Shown here: piece by piece, positions 39,637 to 49,184 of the stretch
Position numbering within the stretch: the stretch's first letter is position 1
How the letters are laid out: every line of letters begins with the position of its first letter
Source of the DNA: Pseudomonas sp. FEN
Lineage (GTDB): Bacteria > Pseudomonadota > Gammaproteobacteria > Pseudomonadales > Pseudomonadaceae
NCBI RefSeq assembly: GCF_904067045.1
Contig: NZ_CAJFDC010000001.1
Span: 744,001-808,000 of the forward strand
Reading direction: 5' to 3'
Length of the DNA: 64,000 nucleotides
The notes under the pieces: model-generated
Database searches by the model: none
Told to the model about the DNA's origin: nothing
The model's input: the letters and a program-made list of their open reading frames with translations, nothing else
Made by a program: the position numbers and the translations under genes

Positions 39637-40104
39637 TCATTTGGCGTCTTTGTTCACGGTATTGAGCAGGAATTTACCGATCAGATCTTCCAGCACCAGC
39701 GACGACTGGGTGTCGTGAATGGTCCCACCATCCTTGAGCAGGGTGTCTTCCCCGCCCACGCTGAGGCCGATGTACTTCTCACCGAGCAAGCCCGCCGTGA
39801 GGATAGACGCGGTGGAATCAGTCGGCAGGTTGTTCACGCGTTTTTCAACTTGCATGGTCACCCGGCCGGTGAAACTGTCGCGGTCCAGATCGATCGCCGT
39901 CACCTTGCCGATAGTGACACCGGCCATGGTGACCTTAGCTCTGACAGTCAAACCGGCGATATTGTCGAAGTACGCATATAATTTATACGTGTCAGTGTTT
40001 GTCGTAGGGGACAGTCCACTGACCCGCAACGCAAGCAGCAGCAAAGCCAGGATGCCAGCCAGCAGAAAAAGGCCGACACCGATTTCCAGGGTGCGGTTTT
40101 GCAT
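39637..40104 (-). CDS. mlaD: MCE-domain protein MlaD
   Basis: This is a 155-aa protein with one N-terminal membrane helix (GVGLFLLAGILALLLLALRV) and an MCE domain (LYAYFDNIAGLTVRAKVTMA; GVTIGKVTAIDLD; ILTAGLLGEKYIGLSVGG). It forms the hexameric lipid-binding ring on MlaE. It shares one base with the mlaE stop region and is 11 bp ahead of mlaC. Confidence 0.95.
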   Translation of the reverse strand: MQNRTLEIGVGLFLLAGILALLLLALRVSGLSPTTNTDTYKLYAYFDNIAGLTVRAKVTMAGVTIGKVTAIDLDRDSFTGRVTMQVEKRVNNLPTDSTASILTAGLLGEKYIGLSVGGEDTLLKDGGTIHDTQSSLVLEDLIGKFLLNTVNKDAK

Positions 40105-40901
40105 CAGAAATCTCCAAACATCAAGGCGGTCAGAATAAAGTCAAGGCCCAGCACTGCCAGGGAGGCATAGACCACGGTCTTGGTCGTGGCACGGCTGATC
40201 CCCTCGGATGTGGGCTCACAGTCGTAGCCTTGAAAAACGGCAATCCAGGTCACCACGAAGGCGAATACGATACTTTTGATAATGCCGTTGAGCACATCAC
40301 TGTTGAACGTCACGCTGTTTTGCATGTTGGCCCAGTAGGAGCCCTCATAGACCCCCAGCCAGTCCACCGCCACCCACGAACCGCCCCAGATCCCGACCAC
40401 GCTGAAGATCATCGCCAGCACCGGCAGGGAAATGAAGCCGGCCCACAGCCGCGGCGCGATGATGTACTTGAGCGGATCGACACCGATCATTTCCAGGCTG
40501 GACAGTTGCTCGGTGGACTTCATGTTGCCGATTTCGGCGGTGAGCGCCGAACCGGCCCGCCCGGCAAACAGCAGCGCGGTGACCACCGGCCCGAGTTCAC
40601 GCAACAGCGTCAGGGCAACCATCTGCCCCACCGCCTGCTCGGAACCGTAGCTGGACAGGATATTGAAGCCCTGCAGGGCCAGGACCATGCCGATGAAAAC
40701 CCCGGAGACGACGATGATCACCAGGCTCATCACGCCCACGGAATGCAGTTGCTTGACCAGCAAGCCGAAGCCACCGCCAATCCCGCCACGGCCGAACAGC
40801 ACATGGAACAGGAACAGCGTCGAACGACCGAGCACGGCAAGCACGTCCAGGCCCGAACGACCGAACAGACGCACTCTCTCGATAATGGATGTCTTGCGCA
40901 T
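40104..40901 (-). CDS. mlaE: lipid ABC transporter permease MlaE
   Basis: This is a 265-aa MlaE-family permease with several membrane helices ([60 protein letters not shown]). The conserved coupling stretch [20 protein letters not shown] is present. It is the membrane core of the phospholipid transporter. It lies 2 bp after mlaF and overlaps mlaD by 1 bp. Confidence 0.96.
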   Translation of the reverse strand: MRKTSIIERVRLFGRSGLDVLAVLGRSTLFLFHVLFGRGGIGGGFGLLVKQLHSVGVMSLVIIVVSGVFIGMVLALQGFNILSSYGSEQAVGQMVALTLLRELGPVVTALLFAGRAGSALTAEIGNMKSTEQLSSLEMIGVDPLKYIIAPRLWAGFISLPVLAMIFSVVGIWGGSWVAVDWLGVYEGSYWANMQNSVTFNSDVLNGIIKSIVFAFVVTWIAVFQGYDCEPTSEGISRATTKTVVYASLAVLGLDFILTALMFGDF

Positions 40902-40903
40902 TG

Positions 40904-41713
40904 TCAGCGCTTCCCCAACAGGTCGGTGCGGTAGTCCGGCGCCGGAAAGTGGAACGGTACGGGACCGTCGGGATCGCCTTTCATGAACTGGCGAATACGC
41001 GGGTTATCGGCGTTCATCAGCTCTTCGGGCGTACCTTGCCCGAGCACCTGGCCGTCGCCGACCACGTACAGGTAGTCGGCGATACTGGCGGTTTCGGCCA
41101 GATCGTGGGAGACCACGATGCTGGTGATGCCCAGGGCGTCATTGAGCAGCCGGATCAGGCGCACGAGCACGCCCATGGCGATGGGGTCCTGGCCGACGAA
41201 CGGTTCATCGTACATGAGGATCTGCGGATCCAGGGCGATCGCCCTGGCCAGCGCCACGCGACGCTTCATGCCGCCGGACAGCTCGTCGGGCATCAGGTCG
41301 ATCGCCCCGCGCAAGCCGACGGCTTGTAGTTTGAGCAGGACAATGTCACGAATCATTTCATCCGGCAGTTCGGTGTGAACCCGCAGCGGAAAGGCGACAT
41401 TCTCGAAAACGTCCAGGTCGGTGAACAGTGCACCGCTCTGGAACAGCACCCCCATATGTTTGCGGGCATCGAACAGATCGCCGCGCGACAGCGTGGGCAG
41501 GTTCTGCCCATTGACCCATACTTCACCGGCGTTGGGCCGCAGTTGCGCGCCCATCAGCCGCAACAGGGTGGTCTTGCCGCACCCGGACGGCCCCATGATG
41601 CCGGTGACCTTGCCTCGCGGGATACGAATGTCGACATTATTGAAGATGCTCCGCGTACCGCGCTTGAAGGTCACACCCTTCAGCTCGACCGCGTAGGCGT
41701 TATCGGCGTTCAT
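40904..41713 (-). CDS. mlaF: lipid ABC transporter ATPase MlaF
   Basis: This is a 269-aa ABC ATPase. Walker A is [13 protein letters not shown], the signature [14 protein letters not shown], Walker [14 protein letters not shown] and the H-loop VVSHD. It powers MlaFEDB. It is the first gene of mlaFEDCB and is divergent from kdsD, as in P. aeruginosa and E. coli. Confidence 0.96.
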   Translation of the reverse strand: MNADNAYAVELKGVTFKRGTRSIFNNVDIRIPRGKVTGIMGPSGCGKTTLLRLMGAQLRPNAGEVWVNGQNLPTLSRGDLFDARKHMGVLFQSGALFTDLDVFENVAFPLRVHTELPDEMIRDIVLLKLQAVGLRGAIDLMPDELSGGMKRRVALARAIALDPQILMYDEPFVGQDPIAMGVLVRLIRLLNDALGITSIVVSHDLAETASIADYLYVVGDGQVLGQGTPEELMNADNPRIRQFMKGDPDGPVPFHFPAPDYRTDLLGKR

Positions 41714-41943
41714 CTAAACTCCTTGCGATGCAGCCTCTGACTCGGACACCAGGTCTCCCTTGAAAAAGAAGCACACACTTCCTGAGCGGGCCGAGCTGGC
41801 CGCGAACTATATCACTGCTAATACGAGCCGCCCAAGGCCGAAGCCATCCTTGTTCAGGATAAATACAGCCGGGTTTGACCGCCTGCGAGAGCAAAACCGA
41901 AGGCAAAGTCCTACAGATCCAGTGCAAAACACAACGATCTAGT

Positions 41944-41972
41944 GTGAGTGAAGAAGGCATTACCGCTATAAT
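41944..41972 (+). promoter_or_regulatory. probable promoter of the kdsD-lptB operon
   Basis: A perfect -10 TATAAT lies at 41967-41972, 33 bp before the kdsD ATG, with a weak -35 (GTGAGT) 17 bp upstream. The rest of the 292-bp mlaF-kdsD space shows no gene. Confidence 0.5.
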
Positions 41973-42005
41973 CGCGCCTTTTCATCAGGCTATACGATTT
42001 CTGAC

Positions 42006-42980
42006 ATGAGCCAATCCAGCGACCTGATTCAATCAGCACAACGCACCATCCGCCTCGAACTCGAAGCCGTAGAAGGCTTGCTGCCGCATATCGACGCTGA
42101 TTTCGTACGCGCTTGCGAAATGATTCTGGCCAGCAAGGGCCGTGTGGTCGTGGTCGGCATGGGCAAATCCGGGCACATAGGTAACAAGATCGCCGCCACC
42201 CTGGCCAGCACCGGCACCACGGCCTTTTTCGTGCATCCCGCCGAGGCCAGCCACGGCGACATGGGCATGATCACCCGGGACGACATCATCCTGGCCCTGT
42301 CCAATTCCGGCTCGACCGCGGAAATCGTCACCCTGCTGCCCTTGATCAAGCGCCTGGGCATCCAATTGATCAGCCTGACCGGCAATCCCGAGTCGCCGCT
42401 GGCCAAGGCCGCCGAAGTCAACCTGAACGTGCACGTCGAGCATGAAGCCTGCCCGCTGAACCTGGCGCCGACTTCCTCCACCACGGCGGCCCTGGTGATG
42501 GGCGACGCCCTCGCGGTGGCGCTGCTCGAGGCCCGTGGCTTCACCGCCGAGGACTTTGCCTTTTCCCACCCGGGCGGCGCCCTGGGTCGTCGACTGCTGC
42601 TGAAAGTGGAAAATGTCATGCACGCCGGCACAGAGCTGCCGCAGGTGCTGCGCGGCACCCTGCTGAAAGACGCGCTGATGGAAATGACCCATAAAGGCCT
42701 GGGCATGACCGTGATCGTCGAAACCGATGGGCGCCTGGCCGGGATCTTCACCGACGGCGATCTGCGCCGGACCCTGGACCGGACCATCGACATTCACACA
42801 GCCCGGATCGAAGACGTCATGACCCCCCACGGCAAGACCGCCCGGGCCGAGATGCTTGCCGCCGAAGCCCTGAAAATCATGGAAGACCACAAGATCAGCG
42901 CGCTGGTGGTGGTCGACGACGCGGATCACCCGGTGGGCGCCCTGAACATGCACGATCTGCTGCGCGCGGGAGTGATGTAA
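42006..42980 (+). CDS. kdsD: arabinose-5-phosphate isomerase
   Basis: This is a 324-aa enzyme with a SIS domain (about 40-180; VVVVGMGKSGHIGNKIAATL, ALSNSGSTAEIVTLLPLIKR) and two CBS domains (about 205-324). It converts ribulose 5-phosphate to arabinose 5-phosphate, the start of KDO synthesis for lipopolysaccharide. kdsC follows with no gap. Confidence 0.95.
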   Translation: MSQSSDLIQSAQRTIRLELEAVEGLLPHIDADFVRACEMILASKGRVVVVGMGKSGHIGNKIAATLASTGTTAFFVHPAEASHGDMGMITRDDIILALSNSGSTAEIVTLLPLIKRLGIQLISLTGNPESPLAKAAEVNLNVHVEHEACPLNLAPTSSTTAALVMGDALAVALLEARGFTAEDFAFSHPGGALGRRLLLKVENVMHAGTELPQVLRGTLLKDALMEMTHKGLGMTVIVETDGRLAGIFTDGDLRRTLDRTIDIHTARIEDVMTPHGKTARAEMLAAEALKIMEDHKISALVVVDDADHPVGALNMHDLLRAGVM

Positions 42981-43505
42981 ATGAACGACGATCTACTGCA
43001 ACGCGGCAAGGCCATCAAGCTGGCGGTCTTCGACGTCGATGGCGTACTGACCGACGGTCGCCTGTACTTCCTCGAAGACGGCAGCGAATTCAAGTCATTC
43101 AGCACCCTCGACGGCCAGGGCATCAAGATGCTGATGAGCGCCGGCGTGCAAACCGCGATCATCAGCGGACGCAAGACCACCCTGGTCGAGCGCCGCGCGC
43201 AGAACCTCGGCATCCCCCATGTCTACCAGGGCCGCGAAGACAAACTGGTAGTGCTCGACGCGCTGCTCGCCCAGCTCAATCTAAGCTATGAACAGGTGGC
43301 CTACCTGGGCGACGACCTGCCGGACCTGCCGGTGATCCGCCGCGTCGGCCTGGGCATGGCCGTGGCCAACGCCGCCAGCTTCGTCCGCGAACACGCCCAC
43401 GGCATTACCCGCGCCCGGGGTGGCGAAGGCGCCGCCCGCGAATTCTGCGAGCTGATCCTGCAAGCCCAGGGCAGCCTTGAAGCGGCTCACGCCGCCTACC
43501 TGTAG
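42981..43505 (+). CDS. kdsC: 3-deoxy-D-manno-octulosonate 8-phosphate phosphatase
   Basis: This is a 174-aa HAD phosphatase without a cap domain. Motif I is FDVDGVLTDG, then ISGRKTTLVERRAQNLGI with motif II Ser, and motif IV GDDLPDLPVI. It releases KDO from KDO 8-phosphate. It lies directly after kdsD and 8 bp before lptC. Confidence 0.95.
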   Translation: MNDDLLQRGKAIKLAVFDVDGVLTDGRLYFLEDGSEFKSFSTLDGQGIKMLMSAGVQTAIISGRKTTLVERRAQNLGIPHVYQGREDKLVVLDALLAQLNLSYEQVAYLGDDLPDLPVIRRVGLGMAVANAASFVREHAHGITRARGGEGAAREFCELILQAQGSLEAAHAAYL

Positions 43506-43513
43506 AGCTATTT

Positions 43514-44086
43514 ATGCTGAGCAAGAAAATTCGCAATATTCTGCTGTTCGCTGTCATTGCCGCCATGTTCGCGGCCGTTGGCTACTGGAACATCAGTCCG
43601 GAACGCTTTCTGGAGCGCCCGGTGGCGCAGGTCGATGAAACACAGATCGACTACTACGCTATTAACGCCCACAGCATTCAATACATGCCCGACGGTCGCG
43701 TGCAGTACGACCTGACCGGCGACAAGGTCGAACACCTCAGGGCCTCGGATGTGACCCTGGTGACCAAGCCCGACATGCACATCTACCGCGGCACGGTCTA
43801 TCCCTGGCATGTCCAGAGCGAGCACGCCGAGGTCAATCCGGACGGTACCGAGATCGAACTGATCGACTCGGTGCGGGTGGCGCGCACCGACGAACTACAA
43901 CGCGAAGTCATTATTACCAGCAGCCGAATGACAGTATTCCCACAGAAGCAATATGCGCAGACCGAGCAAGCCGTTAGAATCGACGGCGCCGACGGCGTGA
44001 CCACTGGCAAGGGAATGAAAGCGTATTTGAACGACAGCCGGATACACCTGCTGTCCAATGTAAGAGGACAGTATGAGTCTCGTTAA
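43514..44086 (+). CDS. lptC: LPS export protein LptC
   Basis: This is a 190-aa bitopic protein with an N-terminal membrane helix (IRNILLFAVIAAMFAAVGYW) and a periplasmic beta-jellyroll (DYYAINAHSIQYMPDGRVQY; YPWHVQSEHAEVNPDGTEIE). It passes LPS from LptB2FG to LptA. It overlaps lptA by 14 bp. Confidence 0.94.
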   Translation: MLSKKIRNILLFAVIAAMFAAVGYWNISPERFLERPVAQVDETQIDYYAINAHSIQYMPDGRVQYDLTGDKVEHLRASDVTLVTKPDMHIYRGTVYPWHVQSEHAEVNPDGTEIELIDSVRVARTDELQREVIITSSRMTVFPQKQYAQTEQAVRIDGADGVTTGKGMKAYLNDSRIHLLSNVRGQYESR

Positions 44087-44618
44087 AACCCTCCCTATTT
44101 TGCTTGGCCTGGGTGCGGCACTGGGAAGCGTGAGCGCCTGGGCACTGCCGACCGACAACCAGCAGCCCATCCGCATCCAAGCCGACGACGCTCAACTGGA
44201 CGACAAGCAAGGCATCGCCACCTATAAGGGCGACGTGGTCATCACCCAGGGCTCGATGATCGTCAAGGGCAACACCGTGACGCTGACCCGCACCAAGGAC
44301 GGCGCCATCGACGTGGTGACCTCGGTGGGCAACCTGGCCTACTTCGAACAACTGCAGAAAGTCGGCGATCCGAAGCCGGTGCAAGGCTATGGCGTGACCA
44401 TCCAGTACCACGCCCAGCAGAATCGCATCATCCTGATCGACAAGGCCAAGGTGATCAACGACGGCAACACCACCGAAGGCGAGAAAATCGTCTACGACAC
44501 GGTGAAGCAGATCGCCCAGGCCGGTCGCGCCAACGGTAGCGCCATCACCGCACCGCGCCCACGCATCGACATGGTCATCCAGCCGAAGCCGAAAACCGAC
44601 CAGCAGAAGGCGCAGTAA
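44073..44618 (+). CDS. lptA: LPS transport periplasmic protein LptA
   Basis: This is a 181-aa protein with a signal peptide ([20 protein letters not shown], cleaved near AWA) and an OstA-type beta-jellyroll ([40 protein letters not shown]). It forms the LPS bridge across the periplasm. It shares one base with lptB. Confidence 0.95.
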   Translation: MSLVKTLPILLGLGAALGSVSAWALPTDNQQPIRIQADDAQLDDKQGIATYKGDVVITQGSMIVKGNTVTLTRTKDGAIDVVTSVGNLAYFEQLQKVGDPKPVQGYGVTIQYHAQQNRIILIDKAKVINDGNTTEGEKIVYDTVKQIAQAGRANGSAITAPRPRIDMVIQPKPKTDQQKAQ

Positions 44619-45343
44619 TGGCAACCCTGAAAGCCCAGCATCTGGCCAAGGCCTACAAAAGTCGCCAGGTGGTGCGTGATGTCAGCCTGTCGATCGACAG
44701 CGGGCAGATCGTCGGCTTGCTCGGCCCCAACGGTGCCGGCAAGACCACCTGCTTCTACATGATTGTCGGCCTGGTCCAGGCCGACCAGGGTCGCGTGCTG
44801 ATCGACGACCAGGACGTCAGCCACCAGCCCATGCATGGCCGCGCCCGCGCCGGGATCGGCTACCTGCCCCAGGAAGCATCGATTTTCCGCAAACTGTCGG
44901 TGGCCGACAACATCATGGCGATCCTCGAGACCCGCAAGGACCTCGACAAGAACGATCGCCGCAAGGAACTGGAAAGCCTGTTGCAGGAGTTCCACATCAG
45001 CCACATTCGCGACAACCTCGGCATGAGCCTGTCCGGTGGCGAGCGGCGTCGCGTGGAAATCGCCCGCGCCCTGGCCACCGCGCCGAAATTCATCCTGCTC
45101 GATGAGCCCTTCGCCGGGGTCGACCCGATTTCCGTAGGCGATATCAAACAGATCATCTATCACCTCAAGGCCAAGGGTATCGGCGTACTGATCACCGACC
45201 ACAACGTCCGCGAGACTCTGGATATCTGCGAAACCGCCTACATCGTCAACGATGGACAACTGATCGCCGAGGGCGACTCAGCCACCATCCTGGCCAACGA
45301 ACTGGTCAAGGAAGTCTATCTGGGCCACGAATTCCGCCTGTAG
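44618..45343 (+). CDS. lptB: LPS export ABC transporter ATPase LptB
   Basis: This is a 241-aa ABC ATPase. Walker [10 protein letters not shown], signature [15 protein letters not shown], Walker [15 protein letters not shown]-loop ITDHN. It powers LPS extraction with LptFG, whose genes are elsewhere. The start codon overlaps the lptA stop by one base. Confidence 0.96.
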   Translation: MATLKAQHLAKAYKSRQVVRDVSLSIDSGQIVGLLGPNGAGKTTCFYMIVGLVQADQGRVLIDDQDVSHQPMHGRARAGIGYLPQEASIFRKLSVADNIMAILETRKDLDKNDRRKELESLLQEFHISHIRDNLGMSLSGGERRRVEIARALATAPKFILLDEPFAGVDPISVGDIKQIIYHLKAKGIGVLITDHNVRETLDICETAYIVNDGQLIAEGDSATILANELVKEVYLGHEFRL

Positions 45344-45367
45344 ACATGAGGTAGCGGACCAATCGCC

Positions 45368-45420
45368 AGAGCGCGCTCCGTTCAATAAAAACCACACGAT
45401 TTTTATTGTTACAGCGCTCT
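45368..45420. repeat. nested AT-rich palindrome between lptB and rpoN
   Basis: Outer arms AGAGCGC (45368-45374) and GCGCTCT (45414-45420) enclose inner arms CAATAAAAA (45383-45391) and TTTTTATTG (45400-45408), all perfect. The AT-rich core contrasts with the GC-rich surroundings and ends 24 bp before the rpoN -10 box. It may be a regulator site or an RNA structure. Confidence 0.7.
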
Positions 45421-45444
45421 AGGCAAACGCTCGGGTTTCAGGCA

Positions 45445-45450
45445 TATAAT
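45445..45450 (+). promoter_or_regulatory. -10 box TATAAT upstream of rpoN
   Basis: A perfect TATAAT lies 79 bp before the rpoN ATG, just after the nested palindrome. No good -35 is visible at 16-18 bp, so the promoter may need an activator or be weak. Confidence 0.45.
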
Positions 45451-45529
45451 TTGCTTATGTTTGGCGCCCCGGCGCCCTGTAGAGTGGATGGCGCATGCGC
45501 GCCGGCGAATAAGGTGTTAAGCCCCTGCC

Positions 45530-47026
45530 ATGAAACCATCGCTAGTCCTGAGAATGGGCCAGCAGCTGACGATGACACCGCAGCTGCAACAGGCCATCCG
45601 CCTGCTCCAATTGTCGACCCTGGACCTTCAGCAGGAAATCCAGGAGGCCCTGGAGTCCAACCCGATGCTCGAACGCCAGGAAGAAGGCGACGACTTCGAC
45701 AATACCGACCCGCTGGCCGACAACGCCGAGCACACAGCCAATACCGAGATCCAGGAACCGTCCTACCAGCAGGAGACCGCGCCGACCGTGGACAACCTCG
45801 AGGAAGGCGACTGGAACGAGCGCATTCCCAACGAACTGCCGGTCGACACCGCCTGGGAGGATGTCTACCAGACCAGCGCCAGCAGCCTGCCCAGCAGCGA
45901 TGACGACGAGTGGGACTTCACCACTCGCACCTCGGCCGGGGAAAGCCTGCAGAGCCATCTGCTCTGGCAACTGAACCTGGCGCCGATGTCCGACACCGAC
46001 CGCCTGATCGCCGTGACCCTGATCGACTGCATCAACAATCAGGGCTACCTGGACGAAACCCTCGAGGAAATCCTCGACGCCTTCGACCCGGAGCTGGATA
46101 TCGAGCTGGACGAGATCGAAGCGGTACTGCATCGCATCCAGCAATTCGAACCGGCCGGCATCGGCGCCCGCAACCTGGGTGAATGCCTGTTGCTGCAACT
46201 GCGCCAGTTGCCGGCGCGCACGCCCTGGCTGGCCGAGGCGCAGCGCCTGGTCAGCGACTACATCGACCTGTTGGGCAGCCGCGACTACAGCCAGTTGATG
46301 CGCCGCATGAAGATCAAGGAAGACGAGCTGCGCCAGGTCATCGAACTGGTCCAGAGCCTCAACCCGCGTCCGGGCTCGCAAATCGAGTCCAGCGAAGCCG
46401 AGTACGTGGTACCCGACGTGATCGTGCGCAAGCACAACGAGCGTTGGCTGGTGGAACTGAACCAGGAGTCGGTGCCACGCCTGCGGGTCAACCCGCAGTA
46501 CGCCGGTTTCGTCCGGCGCGCCGACACCAGCGCCGACAACACTTTCATGCGCAACCAGTTGCAGGAAGCCCGCTGGTTCATCAAGAGCCTGCAGAGCCGC
46601 AACGAAACCCTGATGAAAGTCGCCACCCAGATCGTCGAGCACCAGCGCGGCTTCCTGGAGTACGGCGATGAAGCGATGAAACCGCTGGTGCTGCATGACA
46701 TCGCCGAGGCGGTCGGCATGCATGAGTCGACGATTTCCCGGGTAACCACACAGAAATTCATGCATACCCCACGCGGTATCTATGAACTGAAATACTTTTT
46801 CTCCAGCCATGTCAGTACCTCCGAAGGCGGTGAATGCTCGTCCACGGCGATCCGCGCGATCATCAAAAAACTGGTTGCGGCGGAAAATCAGAAAAAGCCG
46901 TTGAGTGACAGCAAGATCGCTGGTTTACTGGAGGCACAAGGCATTCAGGTGGCCCGCCGTACCGTCGCCAAATACCGTGAGTCGTTGGGGATCGCCCCCT
47001 CCAGCGAACGGAAGCGACTGATGTAG
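45530..47026 (+). CDS. rpoN: RNA polymerase sigma-54 factor
   Basis: This is a 498-aa sigma-54. Region I is rich in Gln and Leu ([20 protein letters not shown]), region II is acidic ([17 protein letters not shown]), and region III ends in the RpoN box [10 protein letters not shown] near the C-terminus, with the [23 protein letters not shown] before it. It directs transcription of nitrogen, motility and many catabolic genes. hpf, ptsN, rapZ and ptsO follow, the usual rpoN group. Confidence 0.97.
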   Translation: MKPSLVLRMGQQLTMTPQLQQAIRLLQLSTLDLQQEIQEALESNPMLERQEEGDDFDNTDPLADNAEHTANTEIQEPSYQQETAPTVDNLEEGDWNERIPNELPVDTAWEDVYQTSASSLPSSDDDEWDFTTRTSAGESLQSHLLWQLNLAPMSDTDRLIAVTLIDCINNQGYLDETLEEILDAFDPELDIELDEIEAVLHRIQQFEPAGIGARNLGECLLLQLRQLPARTPWLAEAQRLVSDYIDLLGSRDYSQLMRRMKIKEDELRQVIELVQSLNPRPGSQIESSEAEYVVPDVIVRKHNERWLVELNQESVPRLRVNPQYAGFVRRADTSADNTFMRNQLQEARWFIKSLQSRNETLMKVATQIVEHQRGFLEYGDEAMKPLVLHDIAEAVGMHESTISRVTTQKFMHTPRGIYELKYFFSSHVSTSEGGECSSTAIRAIIKKLVAAENQKKPLSDSKIAGLLEAQGIQVARRTVAKYRESLGIAPSSERKRLM

Positions 47027-47098
47027 CACGGGCCCCGTTACAGCGTCTGGCTGTGTTTTGAAACTCGCCGCGCAGGCAGTTTCAGGACATGGCACTGT

Positions 47099-47116
47099 GG
47101 CAGGCAATCGCCTGCC
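47099..47116 (+). promoter_or_regulatory. hairpin in the rpoN-hpf intergenic leader
   Basis: GGCAGGC-AATC-GCCTGCC is a perfect 7-bp stem with a 4-nt loop, 33 bp before the hpf start and clear of its ribosome site (GAAGGAGA). It may influence hpf mRNA stability. Confidence 0.45.
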
Positions 47117-47148
47117 GCGTTATGCACTGGCAACGAAGGAGAAGCTGT

Positions 47149-47454
47149 ATGCAAGTCAATATCAGTGGACATCAACTGGAAGTGACCGACCCCCTGCGCA
47201 CTTACATCGGCGAGAAATTCGACCGATTGGAGCGTCATTTCGACAAGATCACCAACGTACAGGTGACCATGGCCGTCGAAAAACTGAAGCAGAAAATCGA
47301 AGCCACCTTGCATATCCACGGCGGTGAAGTAGTCGCCAACGCCGAGCATGACGACATGTATGCGGCGATCGACCTGCTTACCGACAAGCTGGACCGACAA
47401 CTGAAAAAACATAAGGAAAAGAACCTGCACCTGCTCCAGGGTACGGGTCGCTGA
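47149..47454 (+). CDS. hpf: ribosome hibernation-promoting factor
   Basis: This is a 101-aa protein of the short HPF/RaiA type (MQVNISGHQLEVTDPLRTYI; HFDKITNVQVTMAVEKLKQK; ATLHIHGGEVVANAEHDDMY; AIDLLTDKLDRQLKKHKEK). It binds the 30S subunit and helps form inactive 100S ribosomes in stationary phase. AAGGAGA stands before ATG 47149. Confidence 0.93.
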   Translation: MQVNISGHQLEVTDPLRTYIGEKFDRLERHFDKITNVQVTMAVEKLKQKIEATLHIHGGEVVANAEHDDMYAAIDLLTDKLDRQLKKHKEKNLHLLQGTGR

Positions 47455-47463
47455 CACCCATCC

Positions 47464-47928
47464 ATGATCCGACTTGAAAGCATCCTGACCCCCGGCCGTT
47501 CCCTGGTGAACGTGCCGGGCGGCAGTAAAAAGAAAGCCCTCGAGCAAATTGCCAACCTGATCAGCCACGAAGTCCCTTACCTGGCCATGCAGGATGTCTT
47601 CGATAGCCTGGTCGCACGGGAAAAGCTCGGCTCGACCGGTTTTGGCAATGGCATCGCCATTCCACACTGCCGCCTCAAGGGTTGCGTAACACCCATCAGC
47701 GCCCTGATGCATCTGGATGCCCCCATCGATTTCGACGCTATCGACGGGGCTCCGGTTGACCTGCTGTTCGTCCTGCTGGTCCCGGAAGCGGCTACCGATG
47801 CCCATCTGGAGCTGCTTCGGCAGATTGCCAGCATGCTGGACCGCAAGGACGTCCGCGAAAAACTGCGTGGTGCCACCTCCAACCAGGCCCTGTATCAGGT
47901 GGTCCTGGACGAGCAGAGCGGTCATTGA
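47464..47928 (+). CDS. ptsN: nitrogen PTS EIIA component
   Basis: This is a 154-aa EIIA-Ntr protein; the phosphorylated histidine is His68 in [10 protein letters not shown]. Also seen is [15 protein letters not shown]. It takes phosphate from NPr (ptsO, encoded two genes downstream) and regulates potassium, carbon and nitrogen functions. It ends 2 bp before rapZ. Confidence 0.95.
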   Translation: MIRLESILTPGRSLVNVPGGSKKKALEQIANLISHEVPYLAMQDVFDSLVAREKLGSTGFGNGIAIPHCRLKGCVTPISALMHLDAPIDFDAIDGAPVDLLFVLLVPEAATDAHLELLRQIASMLDRKDVREKLRGATSNQALYQVVLDEQSGH

Positions 47929-47930
47929 CC

Positions 47931-48788
47931 ATGCGCTTGATCATCGTCAGCGGGCGCTCCGGCTCGGGTAAAAGCACCGCCCTCGATGTTCTCGAGGACA
48001 GCGGCTACTACTGCATCGACAACCTGCCAGCCGGGCTGCTGCCGGAGCTGGCCGAGCGAGCGCTGATCCATACCGAGCTGGCGCAACCGTTGGTCGCCGT
48101 CTCCATCGATGCGCGCAACCTGCCCAGCCACCTGTCGCGATTCCCGGAACTGCTGGATGAAGTGCGCAGCCGCCATATCCAGTGCGATATCCTGTACCTG
48201 GATGCCGACGAGGAGACCCTGCTCAAGCGCTTTTCCGAAACCCGTCGGCGCCACCCGCTGAGCAGTGCCAATCGCTCCCTGGCCGAGGCCATCCGCGACG
48301 AAAGCAACCTGCTCGGGCCGATCTCGGACCTGGCGGACCTCAAGGTCAATACCACCCACCTGAACCTCTATCAGTTGCGCGACACCATCAAGCTGCGTCT
48401 GCTCAACCAGCCGGAACCGGGGACTGCCTTTCTGGTCGAATCATTCGGCTTCAAGCGCGGGATGCCCGTGGATGCCGATCTGGTGTTCGATGTGCGCTGC
48501 CTGCCCAACCCCTACTGGAAACCGGAGTTGCGCGAGCAGTCCGGGCTCGACCCGGCGGTAGCCGAGTACCTGGCCGCGCAGCCGGATGTCGAGGAAATGT
48601 ACCAGGATATTTCCAGCTATTTGCTCAAATGGTTGCCGCGTTTTGCCGCGAGCAACCGGGCTTATGTCACTATTGCCATCGGCTGCACGGGCGGGCATCA
48701 CCGCTCCGTCTACCTTACCGAACGCTTGGGCAAGGCCCTGCAACAATCCCTGAAGAACGTCCAGGTCCGCCACCGCGACCTTAGCTGA
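47931..48788 (+). CDS. rapZ: RNase adapter protein RapZ
   Basis: This is a 285-aa protein. The N-terminal P-loop is [18 protein letters not shown], with [14 protein letters not shown]; the C-terminal part has [20 protein letters not shown] and the [17 protein letters not shown] loop. In E. coli RapZ guides RNase E to the GlmZ sRNA and senses glucosamine-6-phosphate. The ATG at 47931 lies 2 bp after the ptsN stop. ptsO follows. Confidence 0.94.
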   Translation: MRLIIVSGRSGSGKSTALDVLEDSGYYCIDNLPAGLLPELAERALIHTELAQPLVAVSIDARNLPSHLSRFPELLDEVRSRHIQCDILYLDADEETLLKRFSETRRRHPLSSANRSLAEAIRDESNLLGPISDLADLKVNTTHLNLYQLRDTIKLRLLNQPEPGTAFLVESFGFKRGMPVDADLVFDVRCLPNPYWKPELREQSGLDPAVAEYLAAQPDVEEMYQDISSYLLKWLPRFAASNRAYVTIAIGCTGGHHRSVYLTERLGKALQQSLKNVQVRHRDLS

Positions 48789-48804
48789 AAGGACCACCAC
48801 CGCG

Positions 48805-49077
48805 ATGCCCGCTCTGGAAATTGAAATCATCAACAAACTCGGCCTGCACGCCCGCGCTTCGGCGAAGTTCGTCGGCGTTGCCGGCCAGTTTCCCTGCCAG
48901 ATCCGCGTTGGGCGCACGCCCGAAAGCATGATCGATGGCAAGAGCATCATGGCCATGATGATGCTGGCCGCCGGCAAGGGCACGCGGATTTACCTGAAGA
49001 CCGAGGGCGAACAGGAAAACGAGGCGATGGATGCGCTGGCCAAGCTGATCAACAACTATTTCGACGAAGGCCAATAA
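48805..49077 (+). CDS. ptsO: nitrogen PTS phosphocarrier NPr
   Basis: This is a 90-aa HPr-fold protein. The phosphorylated His15 lies in KLGLHARASAKFV; GKSIMAMMMLAAGKGT carries the Ser-46 region. It passes phosphate from EI-Ntr to EIIA-Ntr. It is the last gene of the rpoN group and is followed by REP palindromes. Confidence 0.95.
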   Translation: MPALEIEIINKLGLHARASAKFVGVAGQFPCQIRVGRTPESMIDGKSIMAMMMLAAGKGTRIYLKTEGEQENEAMDALAKLINNYFDEGQ

Positions 49078-49086
49078 CGCCCCGCC

Positions 49087-49183
49087 CCTGTAGGAGCGAG
49101 CTTGCTCCTACAGGGGCGACGGCGATGACAGCCGCAAGCCTTGCGGCTGTCCGGCCGCTATCGCCGGCAAGCCGGCTCCTACA
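49087..49183. repeat. REP pair downstream of ptsO
   Basis: The perfect hairpin CCTGTAGGAGC...GCTCCTACAGG (49087-49114) is followed by CAGCCGCAAGCC/TTGCGGCTG and an outer GGCTCCTACA at 49174-49183. It separates the convergent ptsO and pmbA genes. Confidence 0.85.
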
Positions 49184-49184
49184 A

